64,000 nt of DNA from NCBI RefSeq assembly GCF_020532675.1, contig NZ_JAJAVE010000001.1, forward strand, positions 1,302,001 through 1,366,000, written 5' to 3'. The translations under genes and the position numbers were made by a program. Of the stretch, positions 34,398-44,574 are shown piece by piece (position 1 is the first letter of the stretch; each line of letters begins with the position of its first letter). The notes beneath the pieces are model-generated. The model saw only the letters and a list, made by a program, of their open reading frames with translations, had not been told where the DNA came from and did no database searches. Source of the stretch: Methylobacillus gramineus. GTDB taxonomy: Bacteria; Pseudomonadota; Gammaproteobacteria; Burkholderiales; Methylophilaceae.

Positions 34398-35340
34398 CAT
34401 CAGGCTGCCGGCATTGAATGGCGCGAATTTCCCGCTCATATTGATCAAGGCGCGTAATTGAGCAATGGTTCTGCTCCACCACTTGTCCGATTTCGGCAAG
34501 ATGTTCCAGGTATTTTTGCATGGTATCGCAGTACAGAGCATTGCCATCCACATCGGCTTGCACATGGCTTTCCAATGCCTGTAGCTCTTTCAGAATATGG
34601 CCGCATTCATCTTCCTGAAACGGATTACGCGCCACGCGTTTGGCCGGGCTGCAGATGGTTTTTGCCAACTGGCTTGCCGTAGCAGACTTACTGAAGGCTG
34701 CTGCAGGTTGGGGCTTCTCAAACAGCACCTCTGTTTTTCCCTTATTCACCCGCTCGGCTTTCAGCAAGGTGAATCGCTCGCTCGCACAGTCCAGAGACAA
34801 GGTGCTGATCGTCTGCTCCTGCTTGTTAAACGGTTTGACTCGGGTATTGACCGTCAATATCTGCGTAATGCTATCTTGCTTGAGTGATGCACGGTCAAAC
34901 GCCACTTCTCCAGTATTGCTGTTACCAACCACCTCCCATTGCGGAGAATTGCTGACTGGTGTTACCACGACTGGGGTATTGGCGGCATCCATCTTGCAAT
35001 AGGCTTGTTGCAATTGATCAGGTAAGGATTGCGGGGAAATTTTTTCAGGCTGGCGTGCCTGGTTAAACTTGAACGTCTGCTGACCATCTTGGAGACGATA
35101 GCCATTCAGATAATGAAAAATATGCTGGGTACAGTCTATCCCCATTGTTGTCACCCAGCTGCTGCCATCAGCCTGCTCTACATTGGTCAGTACACTAAAA
35201 GTGCGCTTTTTTGCGTCCCACTGGATAGTGCCATGATCAACATAATGCTTGCCCACCTGGCTTGCGCCCAGTAATTCCCAGTGTTCTGCGTGTGCACTGA
35301 AAGACATTAGCAAACCCAATAAAACAAGCAGGCAACGCAT
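34390..35340 (-). CDS. periplasmic protein with two surface-adhesin-E-like repeats
   Basis: A 316-residue exported protein (signal peptide MRCLLVLLGLLMSFSAHA). Two related units, HWELLGASQVGKHYVDHGTIQW (about 20-90) and QWEVVGNSNTGEVAFDRASLK (about 134-205), each followed by a cysteine (GIDC, SLDC), resemble the surface-adhesin protein E family. The last third contains paired cysteines and a charged helical region. It lies between acpS (2-base gap) and tcdA (8-base overlap) in a tight operon. Function unknown. Confidence 0.75.
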   Translation of the reverse strand: MRCLLVLLGLLMSFSAHAEHWELLGASQVGKHYVDHGTIQWDAKKRTFSVLTNVEQADGSSWVTTMGIDCTQHIFHYLNGYRLQDGQQTFKFNQARQPEKISPQSLPDQLQQAYCKMDAANTPVVVTPVSNSPQWEVVGNSNTGEVAFDRASLKQDSITQILTVNTRVKPFNKQEQTISTLSLDCASERFTLLKAERVNKGKTEVLFEKPQPAAAFSKSATASQLAKTICSPAKRVARNPFQEDECGHILKELQALESHVQADVDGNALYCDTMQKYLEHLAEIGQVVEQNHCSITRLDQYEREIRAIQCRQPDDE

Positions 35341-35342
35341 AG

Positions 35343-35723
35343 CTAAACTTTTTCCAACACCACGAAGGCGGCTGCCAAGGCTTTTTCATCACTGATGGAA
35401 AGGTGCTGCGCCACAATGCCATGCGCATTCAGCAACGTTTGCAGTTCATTAGCCAGCACCAAGATAGGCTTGCCCAGTTCATCATGGCTGATGCCAATAT
35501 TCTCGAAGGTCGCTGGTCCACGTATACCAGTACCCAAGGCTTTGGCAAATGCCTCTTTGGCGGCAAAACGCTTGGCCAGAAAACGTGCCTTGACCCTGGA
35601 CTGTTCGTATTCGTGCCACTCAGACGCATTCAGGATGCGCTGCGCAAAAGCATCCCCAAATTTGGTCAATGACTCTTCTATGCGCACGACTTCAACAATG
35701 TCGGTTCCTATGCCATAAATCAT
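35343..35723 (-). CDS. acpS: holo-[acyl-carrier-protein] synthase
   Basis: Transfers 4'-phosphopantetheine from CoA to acyl carrier protein. 126 residues from the ATG at 35723 (the preceding codon is TTG). Motifs: IYGIGTDIVEVVRIE with the metal-binding Asp, RFAAKEAFAKALGTGI with the catalytic Glu/Lys, and HLSISDEKALAAAFVV. It follows pdxJ in the same direction, the usual gammaproteobacterial and betaproteobacterial order. Confidence 0.97.
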   Translation of the reverse strand: MIYGIGTDIVEVVRIEESLTKFGDAFAQRILNASEWHEYEQSRVKARFLAKRFAAKEAFAKALGTGIRGPATFENIGISHDELGKPILVLANELQTLLNAHGIVAQHLSISDEKALAAAFVVLEKV

Positions 35724-35732
35724 CAAAACAAC

Positions 35733-36458
35733 CTAGGCAGCGGCCCGGATCATGAGCGACTTCATTTCACGGACTGCGTATTCCCATCCCACAAACAAGG
35801 CATGGGCCACAATAGCGTGACCAATATTCAGCTCTTCTATGCCAGGGATCTGTGCAATATCATGCACATTATGGATATTGAGGCCATGCCCGGCATTCAC
35901 GATTAATCCAAGGGCTAGACCATAATCCACCGCCAATTGAATGCGCTGCAGCTCGGTCGCTTTATCTTCCAGATTGTCGGCATCAGCAAACGCGCCTGTG
36001 TGAATCTCAATGACAGGAGCACCCGCTGCCTTGGCTGCCTCTACTTGTGCCAGATCTGGGCCTATAAACAGGGACACACGGATACCGGCTTCAGCCAGGG
36101 TCTTGCATACCCCTTTAATCGTGCCCAGGTTACCTGCGACATCCAGTCCACCTTCGGTGGTACGCTCTTCCCGTTTCTCCGGAACCAGACAGACATCCTG
36201 TGGCTTCACTTTCAAGGCAATCGCCACCATTTCATCCGTCACTGCCATTTCAAGGTTCATCTTGGTTTGCAGTAAGGGGCGCAGGGCATACACATCCTCA
36301 TCCTGGATATGGCGCCTGTCTTCGCGCAAATGAATCGTGATGCTGTCTGCGCCAGCTTCTTCTGCGCGCAAGGCAGCCTGAACGATACTGGGATATTGGG
36401 TACCACGGGCCTGGCGCAGCGTAGCCACATGGTCGATATTAACGCCTAGTTTGATCAT
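35733..36458 (-). CDS. pdxJ: pyridoxine 5'-phosphate synthase
   Basis: Last step of the DXP-dependent vitamin B6 pathway, condensing 3-amino-1-hydroxyacetone phosphate with deoxyxylulose phosphate. The 241-residue TIM barrel shows [45 protein letters not shown] and [11 protein letters not shown]. Its start overlaps recO by 4 bases (ATGA). Confidence 0.98.
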   Translation of the reverse strand: MIKLGVNIDHVATLRQARGTQYPSIVQAALRAEEAGADSITIHLREDRRHIQDEDVYALRPLLQTKMNLEMAVTDEMVAIALKVKPQDVCLVPEKREERTTEGGLDVAGNLGTIKGVCKTLAEAGIRVSLFIGPDLAQVEAAKAAGAPVIEIHTGAFADADNLEDKATELQRIQLAVDYGLALGLIVNAGHGLNIHNVHDIAQIPGIEELNIGHAIVAHALFVGWEYAVREMKSLMIRAAA

Positions 36459-37186
36459 AATGCCTGCAAATCCATGAGTAATTGTCGCGTATGCAAGGGC
36501 TTGTCGCCCAGATAGTGTGCCAGTAACAAGCGCATCAGCTGCTTGCTCTGCTGCTGGGTCTGTGCGTCGGTGTAATCATCCTGTGCCATATCCAGCAAGG
36601 TCTTGCCAGATAATTGTACGCCATTTGCCGCACCAGTATATGCATCGGCAGCCACCGCACCATGCTCGGCAATATAATGATAAAGCTGATCATGCAGAGT
36701 CGGCTGACCATGCTCATCCATCATTAATGGCACGGCATAGCCCATTTCCTGCAGCATTTTCAGCTCAAAGCGGCGCAAAGTGGTAGCAGCCGCCACCTCA
36801 TTACGTGCAAGGATACGCAAGGTTTGATGGTAGTAATCGAACAAGGCATCATGCGCATCCTCCCGCGGCAAGAGACGCAAGAGCAGTTCATTCAGGTAAA
36901 AACCACACATGAGCGCTTCGCCTTGCAACAGCAGCAAGCCCGACCCCCACTCCATGCTATGCAGGTTTTTTAGCTCGGCCTTGCCTGACCATGTTGCCTG
37001 TAAGGGCTGGAATGCCTGCAACATTCCACGCATCGCAGAACGTGGACGTCGGGCTCCTTTGGCAACAGCCGCAACACGCCCAAATTCACGACTGAACAAC
37101 TCCACCACCAGGCTGGTTTCCTTGAAAGGATAGGTATGCAGCACATATACCGGCTGGTTGTCCTGGCGATTGATGGAAACGGCCAT
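36455..37186 (-). CDS. recO: DNA repair protein RecO
   Basis: Mediator that loads RecA on gapped DNA with RecF/RecR. The 243-residue protein has an OB-fold N-terminus ([43 protein letters not shown]) and a helical C-terminal domain. It lacks the zinc-binding cysteines of some homologues. It overlaps pdxJ and is separated from era by the inverted-repeat element at 37356-37457. Confidence 0.95.
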   Translation of the reverse strand: MAVSINRQDNQPVYVLHTYPFKETSLVVELFSREFGRVAAVAKGARRPRSAMRGMLQAFQPLQATWSGKAELKNLHSMEWGSGLLLLQGEALMCGFYLNELLLRLLPREDAHDALFDYYHQTLRILARNEVAAATTLRRFELKMLQEMGYAVPLMMDEHGQPTLHDQLYHYIAEHGAVAADAYTGAANGVQLSGKTLLDMAQDDYTDAQTQQQSKQLMRLLLAHYLGDKPLHTRQLLMDLQAL

Positions 37187-37355
37187 GATGAATGGTTATG
37201 CGTAGGGTAAATGATGCAATGTCAAAAGACTGAAACAGCAACAAACATTGGAGGGCGATAAGGGGTTGATGCAAGGAGTTGGCAGCCAGCCACAGGTCGC
37301 GCATTTAACAGGACAAGACACGACAAGGTTGTGTCAGGTGTTGTTATCTCCCCCA

Positions 37356-37457
37356 GCCGCCTGATGCCAAGGGCAAAGACAAGACGGAGGGCTGCAGACA
37401 GTACATCTAGTACGGCAAGGCCCGACAACGCCGTATTTGCCCTTGGCATCAGGCGGC
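37356..37457. repeat. long inverted repeat element between era and recO
   Basis: Perfect 22-base arms (37356-37377 and 37436-37457) flank a 58-base loop that contains smaller inverted repeats: GTAC-ATCTA-GTAC, and TACGGC pairing with GCCGTA. Both flanks carry C-runs, so a target duplication cannot be judged. It lies inside an operon, between era and recO, in a 275-bp gap without genes. It has the look of a dispersed palindromic element or a structured RNA segment. I recall similar GTACATCTAGTAC-centred elements in other betaproteobacterial genomes, but cannot check that here. No second copy seen in this window. Confidence 0.7.
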
Positions 37458-37461
37458 CCCC

Positions 37462-38352
37462 TTAGTAGCCCAGGCTTTTGAGCGCCCGCTCATCGTCCGC
37501 CCACCCACCCTTGACCTTTACCCAGGTTTCGAGCCAGACCTTGCCTCCGAACAGTTTTTCCATATCCTGCCTGGCTTCGGTGGAAATACGCTTGAGCTTT
37601 TCACCACCCTTGCCTATCAGCATGGGCTTCTGGCTATCCTTATCCACGATAATCGCCGCATGAATCCGGCGCAGGTTACCTTCTTGTTCGAATTTCTCAA
37701 TTTCAACCGCCACCGAATATGGCACTTCATCCCCGAGCAGGCGGAAGATTTTCTCGCGTAGCATCTCAGCGGCAAGGAAACGCTCATTGCGATCTGTTAG
37801 TTCATCTTTTCCATAGATGGCAGCTTGTTCTGGCAAGTGCTCACGCACAGCAGCCAGCAAATCATCCAGATGAAGATTCTTCTTGGCACTCACAGGAATA
37901 ATGCCAGTAAAAGGAAATTCCAGATCAAAATCCTGGATCAACGGTAACAGATTACCCTTGTCTCCCATCAAGTCGGCTTTATTCACCACCAGGAATACGG
38001 GCTGATCTTTGGGTAGCAGCTCCAGCACCTTGCGGTCAGCATCACCCAGATGCATGGGCTCAATCACAAATAACACCACGTCAACCTCATTGAGCACTTT
38101 AGTCACGGTGCGATTCAGGGTGCGATTCAGTGCATTAATATGTTTTTGCTGGAAACCAGGCGTATCGACAAACAGAAACTGCGTATCCTCTGTGGTATGA
38201 ATTCCCAGCAGGCGATGACGTGTTGTCTGCGCTTTACGCGAAGTGATACTGAGCTTCAGCCCGAGAATATGATTCAGCAATGTGGATTTACCGACATTGG
38301 GTCGACCAACGATGGCCACGGTACCGCAACGGAATGCTGGAGATGAAGTCAT
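37462..38352 (-). CDS. era: GTPase Era
   Basis: Essential GTPase for 16S rRNA maturation and 30S assembly. The 296-residue protein has the P-loop GRPNVGKSTLLN near residue 17, DTPGF (G3), NKADL (G4) and a C-terminal KH RNA-binding domain (SQKPMLIGKGGEKLKRIS). It overlaps rnc by 4 bases. Confidence 0.98.
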   Translation of the reverse strand: MTSSPAFRCGTVAIVGRPNVGKSTLLNHILGLKLSITSRKAQTTRHRLLGIHTTEDTQFLFVDTPGFQQKHINALNRTLNRTVTKVLNEVDVVLFVIEPMHLGDADRKVLELLPKDQPVFLVVNKADLMGDKGNLLPLIQDFDLEFPFTGIIPVSAKKNLHLDDLLAAVREHLPEQAAIYGKDELTDRNERFLAAEMLREKIFRLLGDEVPYSVAVEIEKFEQEGNLRRIHAAIIVDKDSQKPMLIGKGGEKLKRISTEARQDMEKLFGGKVWLETWVKVKGGWADDERALKSLGY

Positions 38353-39029
38353 TTTTTACCTTTTTCGAGCAATTGCTCATAAGCCGCTTGGGCCGCTAAC
38401 TGCTCGGCCGCGCGACGACTGGAGCCCTTGCCCTCACTCGTGATCTGAAATTTTGGAATGTGACAACTGACGCGGAAAGTCTGGCAATGTGCCTCACCCT
38501 CTGTGGCCAATACCTCATACTCCGGCAGGTCAATCTTGCGCCCCTGCAAATATTCCTGCAATAAGGACTTGGCATCCTTGCCGATGGCTTGCGGATCAAT
38601 CTTTTCTAGTAGTGGCTGGAACAGGCGTATCACCACGGCTTCAGCCGCTGGGTAGCCTCCGTCAAGAAAGATGGCGCCAATAATGGCTTCCAGCGCATCC
38701 GCCAAGACTGAGGGACGACGCCATCCCCCACTCTTCAACTCACCTTCACCCAGCTTGAGAAAATCACCCACACTCAGGCTGATCGCGATTTCACTGAGTG
38801 TCTGCTCTTTCACCAATTGCGCACGCAGGCGGCTCAAATCTCCTTCTGGCAATTTGGGAAAGCGCTGATACAACTGATGGGCAACGAGGAAATTCAGTAC
38901 ACCATCGCCGAGAAACTCCAGGCGCTCATTGTTCACACTGGCATAACTACGATGCGTAAGCGCGCGGGTTAATAATTCTTTATCCTTGAAATCATGCGCG
39001 AGCTGGCGCACTAAACTGCTTTGACTCAT
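38349..39029 (-). CDS. rnc: ribonuclease III
   Basis: Double-strand-specific endoribonuclease for rRNA and mRNA processing. The 226-residue protein carries the RNase III signature NERLEFLGDGVLNFLVA, the second acidic cluster DALEAIIGAIFLDGG, and a C-terminal dsRNA-binding domain (PEYEVLATEGEAHCQTFRV). It sits between the DUF4845 gene and era in the lep-rnc-era operon. Confidence 0.98.
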   Translation of the reverse strand: MSQSSLVRQLAHDFKDKELLTRALTHRSYASVNNERLEFLGDGVLNFLVAHQLYQRFPKLPEGDLSRLRAQLVKEQTLSEIAISLSVGDFLKLGEGELKSGGWRRPSVLADALEAIIGAIFLDGGYPAAEAVVIRLFQPLLEKIDPQAIGKDAKSLLQEYLQGRKIDLPEYEVLATEGEAHCQTFRVSCHIPKFQITSEGKGSSRRAAEQLAAQAAYEQLLEKGKK

Positions 39030-39035
39030 ACCTGC

Positions 39036-39401
39036 CTAGCGTGCATTGTCGGTAGAAGTCTCGAAATCCAGCAAGGCACTGACATTGGAGAACAAGGGCA
39101 CGACCACCTGATATTCCACGGACAGGGCTGTCTTGCCATTTTCATCACGCAGGAACACCAAATCCTTGCTGTCCACACTACGAATATCATCAATGGTAGC
39201 GCTCTTCTGGAAAGAAGAAATCATGTCTGATTTGGTCATGGAAGAAAATGCAGGATCACGCGCAATCTTGGTAATGGCTTTCTTGACAGAAAAATACTCA
39301 ATATAGGATGGCGCCAGTTTCATGGCGACCACCACCACAAACACCCCAACAGCAATGCTGGCTACCAGGCCTAGAAATGTCATACCACGTTGTGTTTTCA
39401 T
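39036..39401 (-). CDS. DUF4845 protein with pilin-like N-terminus
   Basis: A 121-residue protein typical of the position between lepB and rnc in betaproteobacteria and pseudomonads. The N-terminus QRGMTFLGLVASIAVGVFVV resembles a prepilin cleavage site followed by a hydrophobic helix. The rest is a small periplasmic domain (LAPSYIEYFSVKKAI; LSVEYQVVVPLF). Function unknown. It lies 8 bases after lepB. Confidence 0.88.
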   Translation of the reverse strand: MKTQRGMTFLGLVASIAVGVFVVVVAMKLAPSYIEYFSVKKAITKIARDPAFSSMTKSDMISSFQKSATIDDIRSVDSKDLVFLRDENGKTALSVEYQVVVPLFSNVSALLDFETSTDNAR

Positions 39402-39409
39402 GATACCTC

Positions 39410-40156
39410 CTAGTTGATCTTGCTGCCGATTCTGCCAAAGTCGTCAAAATTCCACCAGATAAAGAATGCACGGCCAACCAGATTATCTTCAGGAACAAAG
39501 CCCCAGACACGGCTATCCTTGCTGTTATCACGATTGTCGCCCATGGCGAAATAATGGCCAGGCGGCACTTCCACTTCACCGTCAAACGCCATGCCATTCT
39601 CTTCGATCAGCAGCTCGTGGTTTTTATCGCCAAGCTGTTCTTTGTAACGCTTGGTGACGATCATATTGAGGCCGGACCCCACATATTTATAGTCATCAAC
39701 ATAGGTGGTTTCAATCGGCTTGCCATTGATCGTGAGGCGCTTGTCCTTATAGGCGATACGATCACCAGGCACACCCACCACGCGCTTGATGTAATCAATG
39801 GAAGGATCAGGCGGATAATGGAACACAAACACATCACCACGCTGTGGATGACCTACTTCAAAGAAAGTCTTGTTCAGAATAGGCACACGCAGGCCGTAGG
39901 TGAATTTGTTGACCAGAATAAAATCGCCAGCCAGCAACGTCGGCATCATGGAGCCAGAAGGAATCTTGAAAGGCTCGACAATAAAAGAGCGAATCAGGAA
40001 TACGGCAAGAATGACGGGGAAGAAGCTCTTGGAATACTCCACTACCACAGGGTCAGCAGCCCCAGCAGCACGTTTTTTGCGCCAGAACAGGCTATCAAGC
40101 AGCCAGATAATACCCGTGATTGCCAGCACAGCCAGCATGAATAATGCAAACATCAT
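39410..40156 (-). CDS. lepB: signal peptidase I
   Basis: Inner-membrane protease that removes signal peptides from exported proteins. 248 residues with two N-terminal hydrophobic segments (2-20 and 47-61), catalytic Ser69 in [14 protein letters not shown], general-base Lys124 in [14 protein letters not shown], and [11 protein letters not shown]. The start (ATGATG at 40156) overlaps the lepA stop. Confidence 0.98.
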   Translation of the reverse strand: MMFALFMLAVLAITGIIWLLDSLFWRKKRAAGAADPVVVEYSKSFFPVILAVFLIRSFIVEPFKIPSGSMMPTLLAGDFILVNKFTYGLRVPILNKTFFEVGHPQRGDVFVFHYPPDPSIDYIKRVVGVPGDRIAYKDKRLTINGKPIETTYVDDYKYVGSGLNMIVTKRYKEQLGDKNHELLIEENGMAFDGEVEVPPGHYFAMGDNRDNSKDSRVWGFVPEDNLVGRAFFIWWNFDDFGRIGSKIN

Positions 40157-41946
40157 TTGTCTTCAACCCTCAAAATGGCCAGGAATGCTTCCTGTGGAAT
40201 TTCAACATTACCCACTTGCTTCATGCGTTTTTTGCCTTCTTTTTGCTTTTCCAGCAGCTTTTTCTTACGCGATATATCACCACCATAACACTTGGCCAGC
40301 ACGTTCTTGCGCATTGCCTTTACCGTTTCACGGGCAATGATGTTGGCGCCGATAGAAGCCTGAATGGCAATATCAAACATCTGGCGTGGAATCAACTCGC
40401 GCATCTTGGATACCAGCTCGCGTCCACGATAAATGCTGTTGGCACGGTGCACAATGAGCGACAACGCATCAACGCGTTCACCGTTGACCATAATGTCGAG
40501 CTTGACCAGGTCTGCCGCACGGAATTCAAGAAACTCGTAATCCATGGACGCATACCCACGGGAAACTGACTTGAGGCGGTCAAAAAAGTCCAGCACCACC
40601 TCATTCAGTGGCATTTCGTAGGTGAGCATCACCTGACGCCCCATGTATTGCATATTGCGCTGTATACCGCGTTTACCATTACACAAGGTCATCACTGTGC
40701 CGACATAATCCTGCGGCATCAGAAGGTTGATGGTAATGATAGGCTCACGTATTTCCTCAACCCTTGATGGTTCAGGTAAGCGTGAGGGATTCTCGATCTG
40801 GGTCACTTCACCGGTTTTTAACAGCAACTCATAGACCACTGTCGGGGCAGTAGTGATCAGGTCCATGTCGTACTCGCGCTCCAGGCGCTCTTGCACAATT
40901 TCCATATGCAACAAGCCAAGGAAGCCGCAGCGGAAACCAAAGCCTAAGGCACTGGAATTTTCAGGCTCAAACTGCAATGACGCATCGTTCAATCTCAGTT
41001 TTTCAAGCGCTTCTCGCAAGGCTTCAAACTGGCTGGATTCGACCGGGTAAAGGCCCGCAAACACCTGTGGCTGTACTTCCTTGAAACCAGGCAAAGCTTC
41101 TGACGCCATTTTATCAACCAGGGTCACGGTATCACCGACCTTGGCACTGGTCAGCTCCTTGATGCCTGCGATGATAAAACCCACTTCACCAGCAGACAGC
41201 GAAGGACGAGGTCTGGATTTAGGCGTAAACACTCCGACCTGCTCGCACAGGTGGGTGGTTTTAGTTGCCATCATGCGTATCTTGTCCTTGGGTTTCAGTA
41301 CTCCATCCACTACGCGTACCAGCATAATGACGCCGACGTAATTATCGAACCAGGAATCGATGATCAAGGCCTTGAGAGGCTTTGTCGGATCACCTACCGG
41401 GGGCGGGATTTTGGCAATCATGGACTCCAATACGTCCTGCACACCCAAACCGGTTTTGGCAGAACATCGCACTGCCTCAGAGGCATCCACCCCAATCACA
41501 TCCTCGATTTCCTGCATGACACGTTCAGGATCAGCCGATGGCAAATCGATCTTGTTCAGTACCGGCACCACCTCTACACCCTGATCTATCGCGGTATAAC
41601 AGTTGGCCACACTTTGAGCTTCTACCCCCTGTGAGGCATCCACCACCAGCAATGCACCTTCACAGGCAGCCAGTGAGCGACTGACCTCATAGGAAAAGTC
41701 GACGTGCCCTGGTGTATCAATCAGGTTGAGGTGATAAATCTCGCCATTCAGCGCCTTGTATTCCAGGGCAGCCGTTTGCGCCTTAATGGTAATACCCCGC
41801 TCACGCTCGATATCCATAGAATCAAGCACTTGCGCGCCCATCTCGCGGTCGGATAAGCCACCGCAAAGTTGGATAATACGGTCTGCCAAAGTGGACTTGC
41901 CATGGTCAATGTGGGCAATGATGGAGAAATTACGGATATTTTTCAT
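40153..41946 (-). CDS. lepA: elongation factor 4 (LepA)
   Basis: Ribosomal GTPase acting on stalled or early ribosomes. The 597-residue protein shows the P-loop [42 protein letters not shown] and a LepA-type C-terminus ([20 protein letters not shown]). First gene of the lepA-lepB-DUF4845-rnc-era-recO-pdxJ-acpS run on the minus strand. Confidence 0.98.
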   Translation of the reverse strand: MKNIRNFSIIAHIDHGKSTLADRIIQLCGGLSDREMGAQVLDSMDIERERGITIKAQTAALEYKALNGEIYHLNLIDTPGHVDFSYEVSRSLAACEGALLVVDASQGVEAQSVANCYTAIDQGVEVVPVLNKIDLPSADPERVMQEIEDVIGVDASEAVRCSAKTGLGVQDVLESMIAKIPPPVGDPTKPLKALIIDSWFDNYVGVIMLVRVVDGVLKPKDKIRMMATKTTHLCEQVGVFTPKSRPRPSLSAGEVGFIIAGIKELTSAKVGDTVTLVDKMASEALPGFKEVQPQVFAGLYPVESSQFEALREALEKLRLNDASLQFEPENSSALGFGFRCGFLGLLHMEIVQERLEREYDMDLITTAPTVVYELLLKTGEVTQIENPSRLPEPSRVEEIREPIITINLLMPQDYVGTVMTLCNGKRGIQRNMQYMGRQVMLTYEMPLNEVVLDFFDRLKSVSRGYASMDYEFLEFRAADLVKLDIMVNGERVDALSLIVHRANSIYRGRELVSKMRELIPRQMFDIAIQASIGANIIARETVKAMRKNVLAKCYGGDISRKKKLLEKQKEGKKRMKQVGNVEIPQEAFLAILRVEDK

Positions 41947-41975
41947 GTAGTTATTCGAGATTAAGCCAAGTAAAG

Positions 41976-41995
41976 AAGGGCGCCGAAGCGCCCTT
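41976..41995 (-). terminator. stem-loop terminator between mucD and lepA
   Basis: AAGGGCGC and GCGCCCTT form an 8-bp stem with a CGAA loop, 55 bases past the mucD stop. On the minus strand it is followed by only CTTTACTT, so termination may be partial. Confidence 0.65.
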
Positions 41996-42050
41996 TTACA
42001 ACATACTGATTAAGGCCGGATTTTACAGCAAATACCGGCTCTTAGCATAT

Positions 42051-43484
42051 TTACTTGCCAATCTTGACCGGCACATACAAGGTATTCTCTCCTCGCTGCA
42101 CCAGCAATGCGACTGTCTTGCCAGCAGGCACTGCATTGATCTGCTTGCCAAATTGCTCCAGGCTTTGCACTTCAGTATTGTTAAAGCCCAATACCAAATC
42201 GCCACGGCGAATACCAGCTTGCGCCGCGGGCCCTTGAGCATCGACCACGAGCAAGCCATTTCTGCCATTCAGGCCGCGACGTTGCTGCGGTGTTAATTCA
42301 CGCAAGGTCAAGCCCAGTCGGTTGGATTCCGGCTTGGCATTTGAATGTGGCGCAGCGACGACCTCATCTTTATCCACCGGCATTTCACCCAAGGCGATGT
42401 GCAATACTTTGGCAGCGCCTTTACGCAGCACTTCTACTGGCACCTGTTTGCCTGGTTTTGTCGCGCCAACAATCCTTGGCAGATCAGCAGAAGTGACTAC
42501 GGGTTTGCCATCAAACTTCAGTACAACATCGCCAGTTTCCAGCCCACCCTTTTCAGCAGGGCTACCTTTTTCAATACCGGCGACCAAAGCCCCACTGGTA
42601 TTTTTCATGCCGAAAGACTCTGCCAGATCCTTGGTAATTTCCTGGATACCGATTCCTAGCCAGCCACGAGCAACACGGCCTGATGCCTTCAATTGATTGG
42701 AGACATCTATCGCTACATCAATCGGGATCGAAAAAGATAAGCCCATATACCCGCCGGTACGGCTGTAAATCTGGGAGTTGATGCCGACCACTTCACCTTT
42801 CAGGTTGAACAAAGGACCACCTGAGTTACCGGGGTTAATCGCCACATCTGTCTGGATAAAGGGCACAAAATTTTCCTGAGGCAAGGCACGGCCCTTGGCA
42901 CTGACCACACCTGCTGTCAGCGTACTTTCAAGACCAAATGGCGAGCCAATGGCCACCACCCATTCGCCCACCTTGAGTTGCTCGGGATTACCGATGGCAA
43001 CCTTTGGCAGCCCTGTCGCATCAATCTTGAGCAATGCAACATCGGTACGACGGTCAGCACCGATGATTTTGGCCTTGAATTCCCGCTTGTCGTTCAGCTT
43101 GACGATCACTTCATCCGCTTCGCGAACCACATGCGCATTGGTCAGGATGTACCCATCACTGCTGAGAATAAACCCAGAGCCCAGTGACTGGGATTTGTAT
43201 TCAGGCTGTTGTTGAGGCCCACCCTGCCCACCAGGAAAGCCTGGAATACCGAACCGACGAAAGAACTCATTCAATGCTTCATCATCAGGGCCTCCTTGAA
43301 ACGGAGAACCACCACCGGCAGGCCCTACTTGTGCCACCTGGGTAACACTGATATTTACTACAGCCGAACCTTGCTTCTCAGCCAATTCGGTAAAATCAGG
43401 CAAATCCTTGGCAAACACCGGAGCAGCAGAAAACAGACCAACAGATAAACAAATTGCTGAAACGGCAATTAGTTTCTTAAACAT
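42051..43484 (-). CDS. mucD: periplasmic serine protease MucD/DegQ type
   Basis: Envelope quality-control protease and chaperone. The 477-residue protein has a signal peptide (to about 26, VFAKD), a glycine-rich linker (GPAGGGSPFQGG; PGGQGGPQQQPE), a trypsin-like domain with His118 (TNAHVV), Asp148 (RTDVALLKI) and Ser221 (NPGNSGGPL), then two PDZ domains (about 290-375 and 390-477). It closes the rpoE-rseA-mucB-mucD group. The 129-bp gap to mucB may hold a separate promoter. Confidence 0.96.
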   Translation of the reverse strand: MFKKLIAVSAICLSVGLFSAAPVFAKDLPDFTELAEKQGSAVVNISVTQVAQVGPAGGGSPFQGGPDDEALNEFFRRFGIPGFPGGQGGPQQQPEYKSQSLGSGFILSSDGYILTNAHVVREADEVIVKLNDKREFKAKIIGADRRTDVALLKIDATGLPKVAIGNPEQLKVGEWVVAIGSPFGLESTLTAGVVSAKGRALPQENFVPFIQTDVAINPGNSGGPLFNLKGEVVGINSQIYSRTGGYMGLSFSIPIDVAIDVSNQLKASGRVARGWLGIGIQEITKDLAESFGMKNTSGALVAGIEKGSPAEKGGLETGDVVLKFDGKPVVTSADLPRIVGATKPGKQVPVEVLRKGAAKVLHIALGEMPVDKDEVVAAPHSNAKPESNRLGLTLRELTPQQRRGLNGRNGLLVVDAQGPAAQAGIRRGDLVLGFNNTEVQSLEQFGKQINAVPAGKTVALLVQRGENTLYVPVKIGK

Positions 43485-43613
43485 TTATTCACCTCGTTCA
43501 AACGTCACACTCATGCGACTGCCGATGCCACATTGACTGCACGACAAATCGCGACTCTTCACTGCATTGATTTACTACGGAACACTGAAAAATAAGCCCT
43601 GGACGATAGTCGC

Positions 43614-44567
43614 CTACTTTTTGAAGCTGACCGCACTGCCTATCTGGGCTACAGTAACAGCAGGCACTTCGCCTACCACCAATATCTGGTAACCATTGGC
43701 AACATTGGCATAAAAGTTTGTTGCGCCTTTCGCCGTCTGACCAATCTTAGGACGAGTGCCCTTGGTCAAAGGTTCAATGAAGAGTGAAACAGAAGCCAGA
43801 CCATCGGTAAAGATGACCTGCGTAACAGGAGAGGGCTTGCCAGGGACCATACGCGTTACTTGCTGCACCTTGCGGTATCCGGCAGGCAACGCACCTACGG
43901 CCCATTCAGCCACTTCCTGTGCGGGCTGCGCATTACCCTCTTCAAGGATATAGTGTTTGCCATGATCGACATTGGGGTGAAACCAATCCATATCCTGATT
44001 CTCAAGCATATCAATCTGACTGAATGTCATTTGCTCAAGCATCTGGCTTTGCTCATTAAGCATCAAGGATTTGAGTAACAGGCCATATTCACGATCCGCC
44101 CAGAATTTATAGGCATACCGCAATCTATCTTTGGGATCAAGAAATACCACGCGACCATCACGCCCGGCGACACGCTCAATTCCACCGATACGCGCTCGAT
44201 AACTGGCCTTGATATTATCAACCGCAGTGGGAAGTACCGCAGGGAAAAGATTATGTGCACGCCGCTTTTCCATAATGACTTTTTCGTTTTTTGGACTAAA
44301 AATCACGACATCACTGCCCTGGCTCAGCATTTCGCGCGGAATACCATCAAGCACAACAACCCGGGCGTATTCCCCTTGCCCATAGTTCATATGGGTCACT
44401 TGGACAGATTTAACGTTTTCGCCCGACTGATAGACAAAAACCCCTTTGTAGCTGAGGTCATGTGCGGCTTGTGCGGCTTTCTGCAACACCTGCCATGGGT
44501 CTTCCTGTTCTGCATGTACAATCGCAATCGGAGCTGCCAGCAGGCACGCCAGCAAAAAACGCTTCAT
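43614..44567 (-). CDS. mucB: MucB/RseB periplasmic regulator of sigma-E
   Basis: Binds the periplasmic part of the anti-sigma factor and protects it from cleavage until envelope stress. The 317-residue protein has a signal peptide (to about 19, IVHA), a LolA-like N-terminal domain (AAQAAHDLSYKGVFVYQSGENV; GIPREMLSQGSDVVIF) and a smaller C-terminal domain. It starts 7 bases after rseA. Confidence 0.93.
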   Translation of the reverse strand: MKRFLLACLLAAPIAIVHAEQEDPWQVLQKAAQAAHDLSYKGVFVYQSGENVKSVQVTHMNYGQGEYARVVVLDGIPREMLSQGSDVVIFSPKNEKVIMEKRRAHNLFPAVLPTAVDNIKASYRARIGGIERVAGRDGRVVFLDPKDRLRYAYKFWADREYGLLLKSLMLNEQSQMLEQMTFSQIDMLENQDMDWFHPNVDHGKHYILEEGNAQPAQEVAEWAVGALPAGYRKVQQVTRMVPGKPSPVTQVIFTDGLASVSLFIEPLTKGTRPKIGQTAKGATNFYANVANGYQILVVGEVPAVTVAQIGSAVSFKK

Positions 44568-44574
44568 CTAGCCA

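Noticed and set aside
37222-37449. A 75-codon minus-strand frame in the recO-era gap
   Set aside because: It is created by the inverted-repeat element at 37356-37457 and has no ribosome site or homologous pattern I trust.
37350-37465. Insertion sequence or MITE
   Set aside because: The inverted arms fit, but there is no transposase and the flanking C-runs do not allow a target duplication to be recognised; left as a repeat element.
39554-40144. A 196-codon open frame on the plus strand
   Set aside because: Antisense to lepB and rich in His/Gln/Arg, a typical shadow frame.
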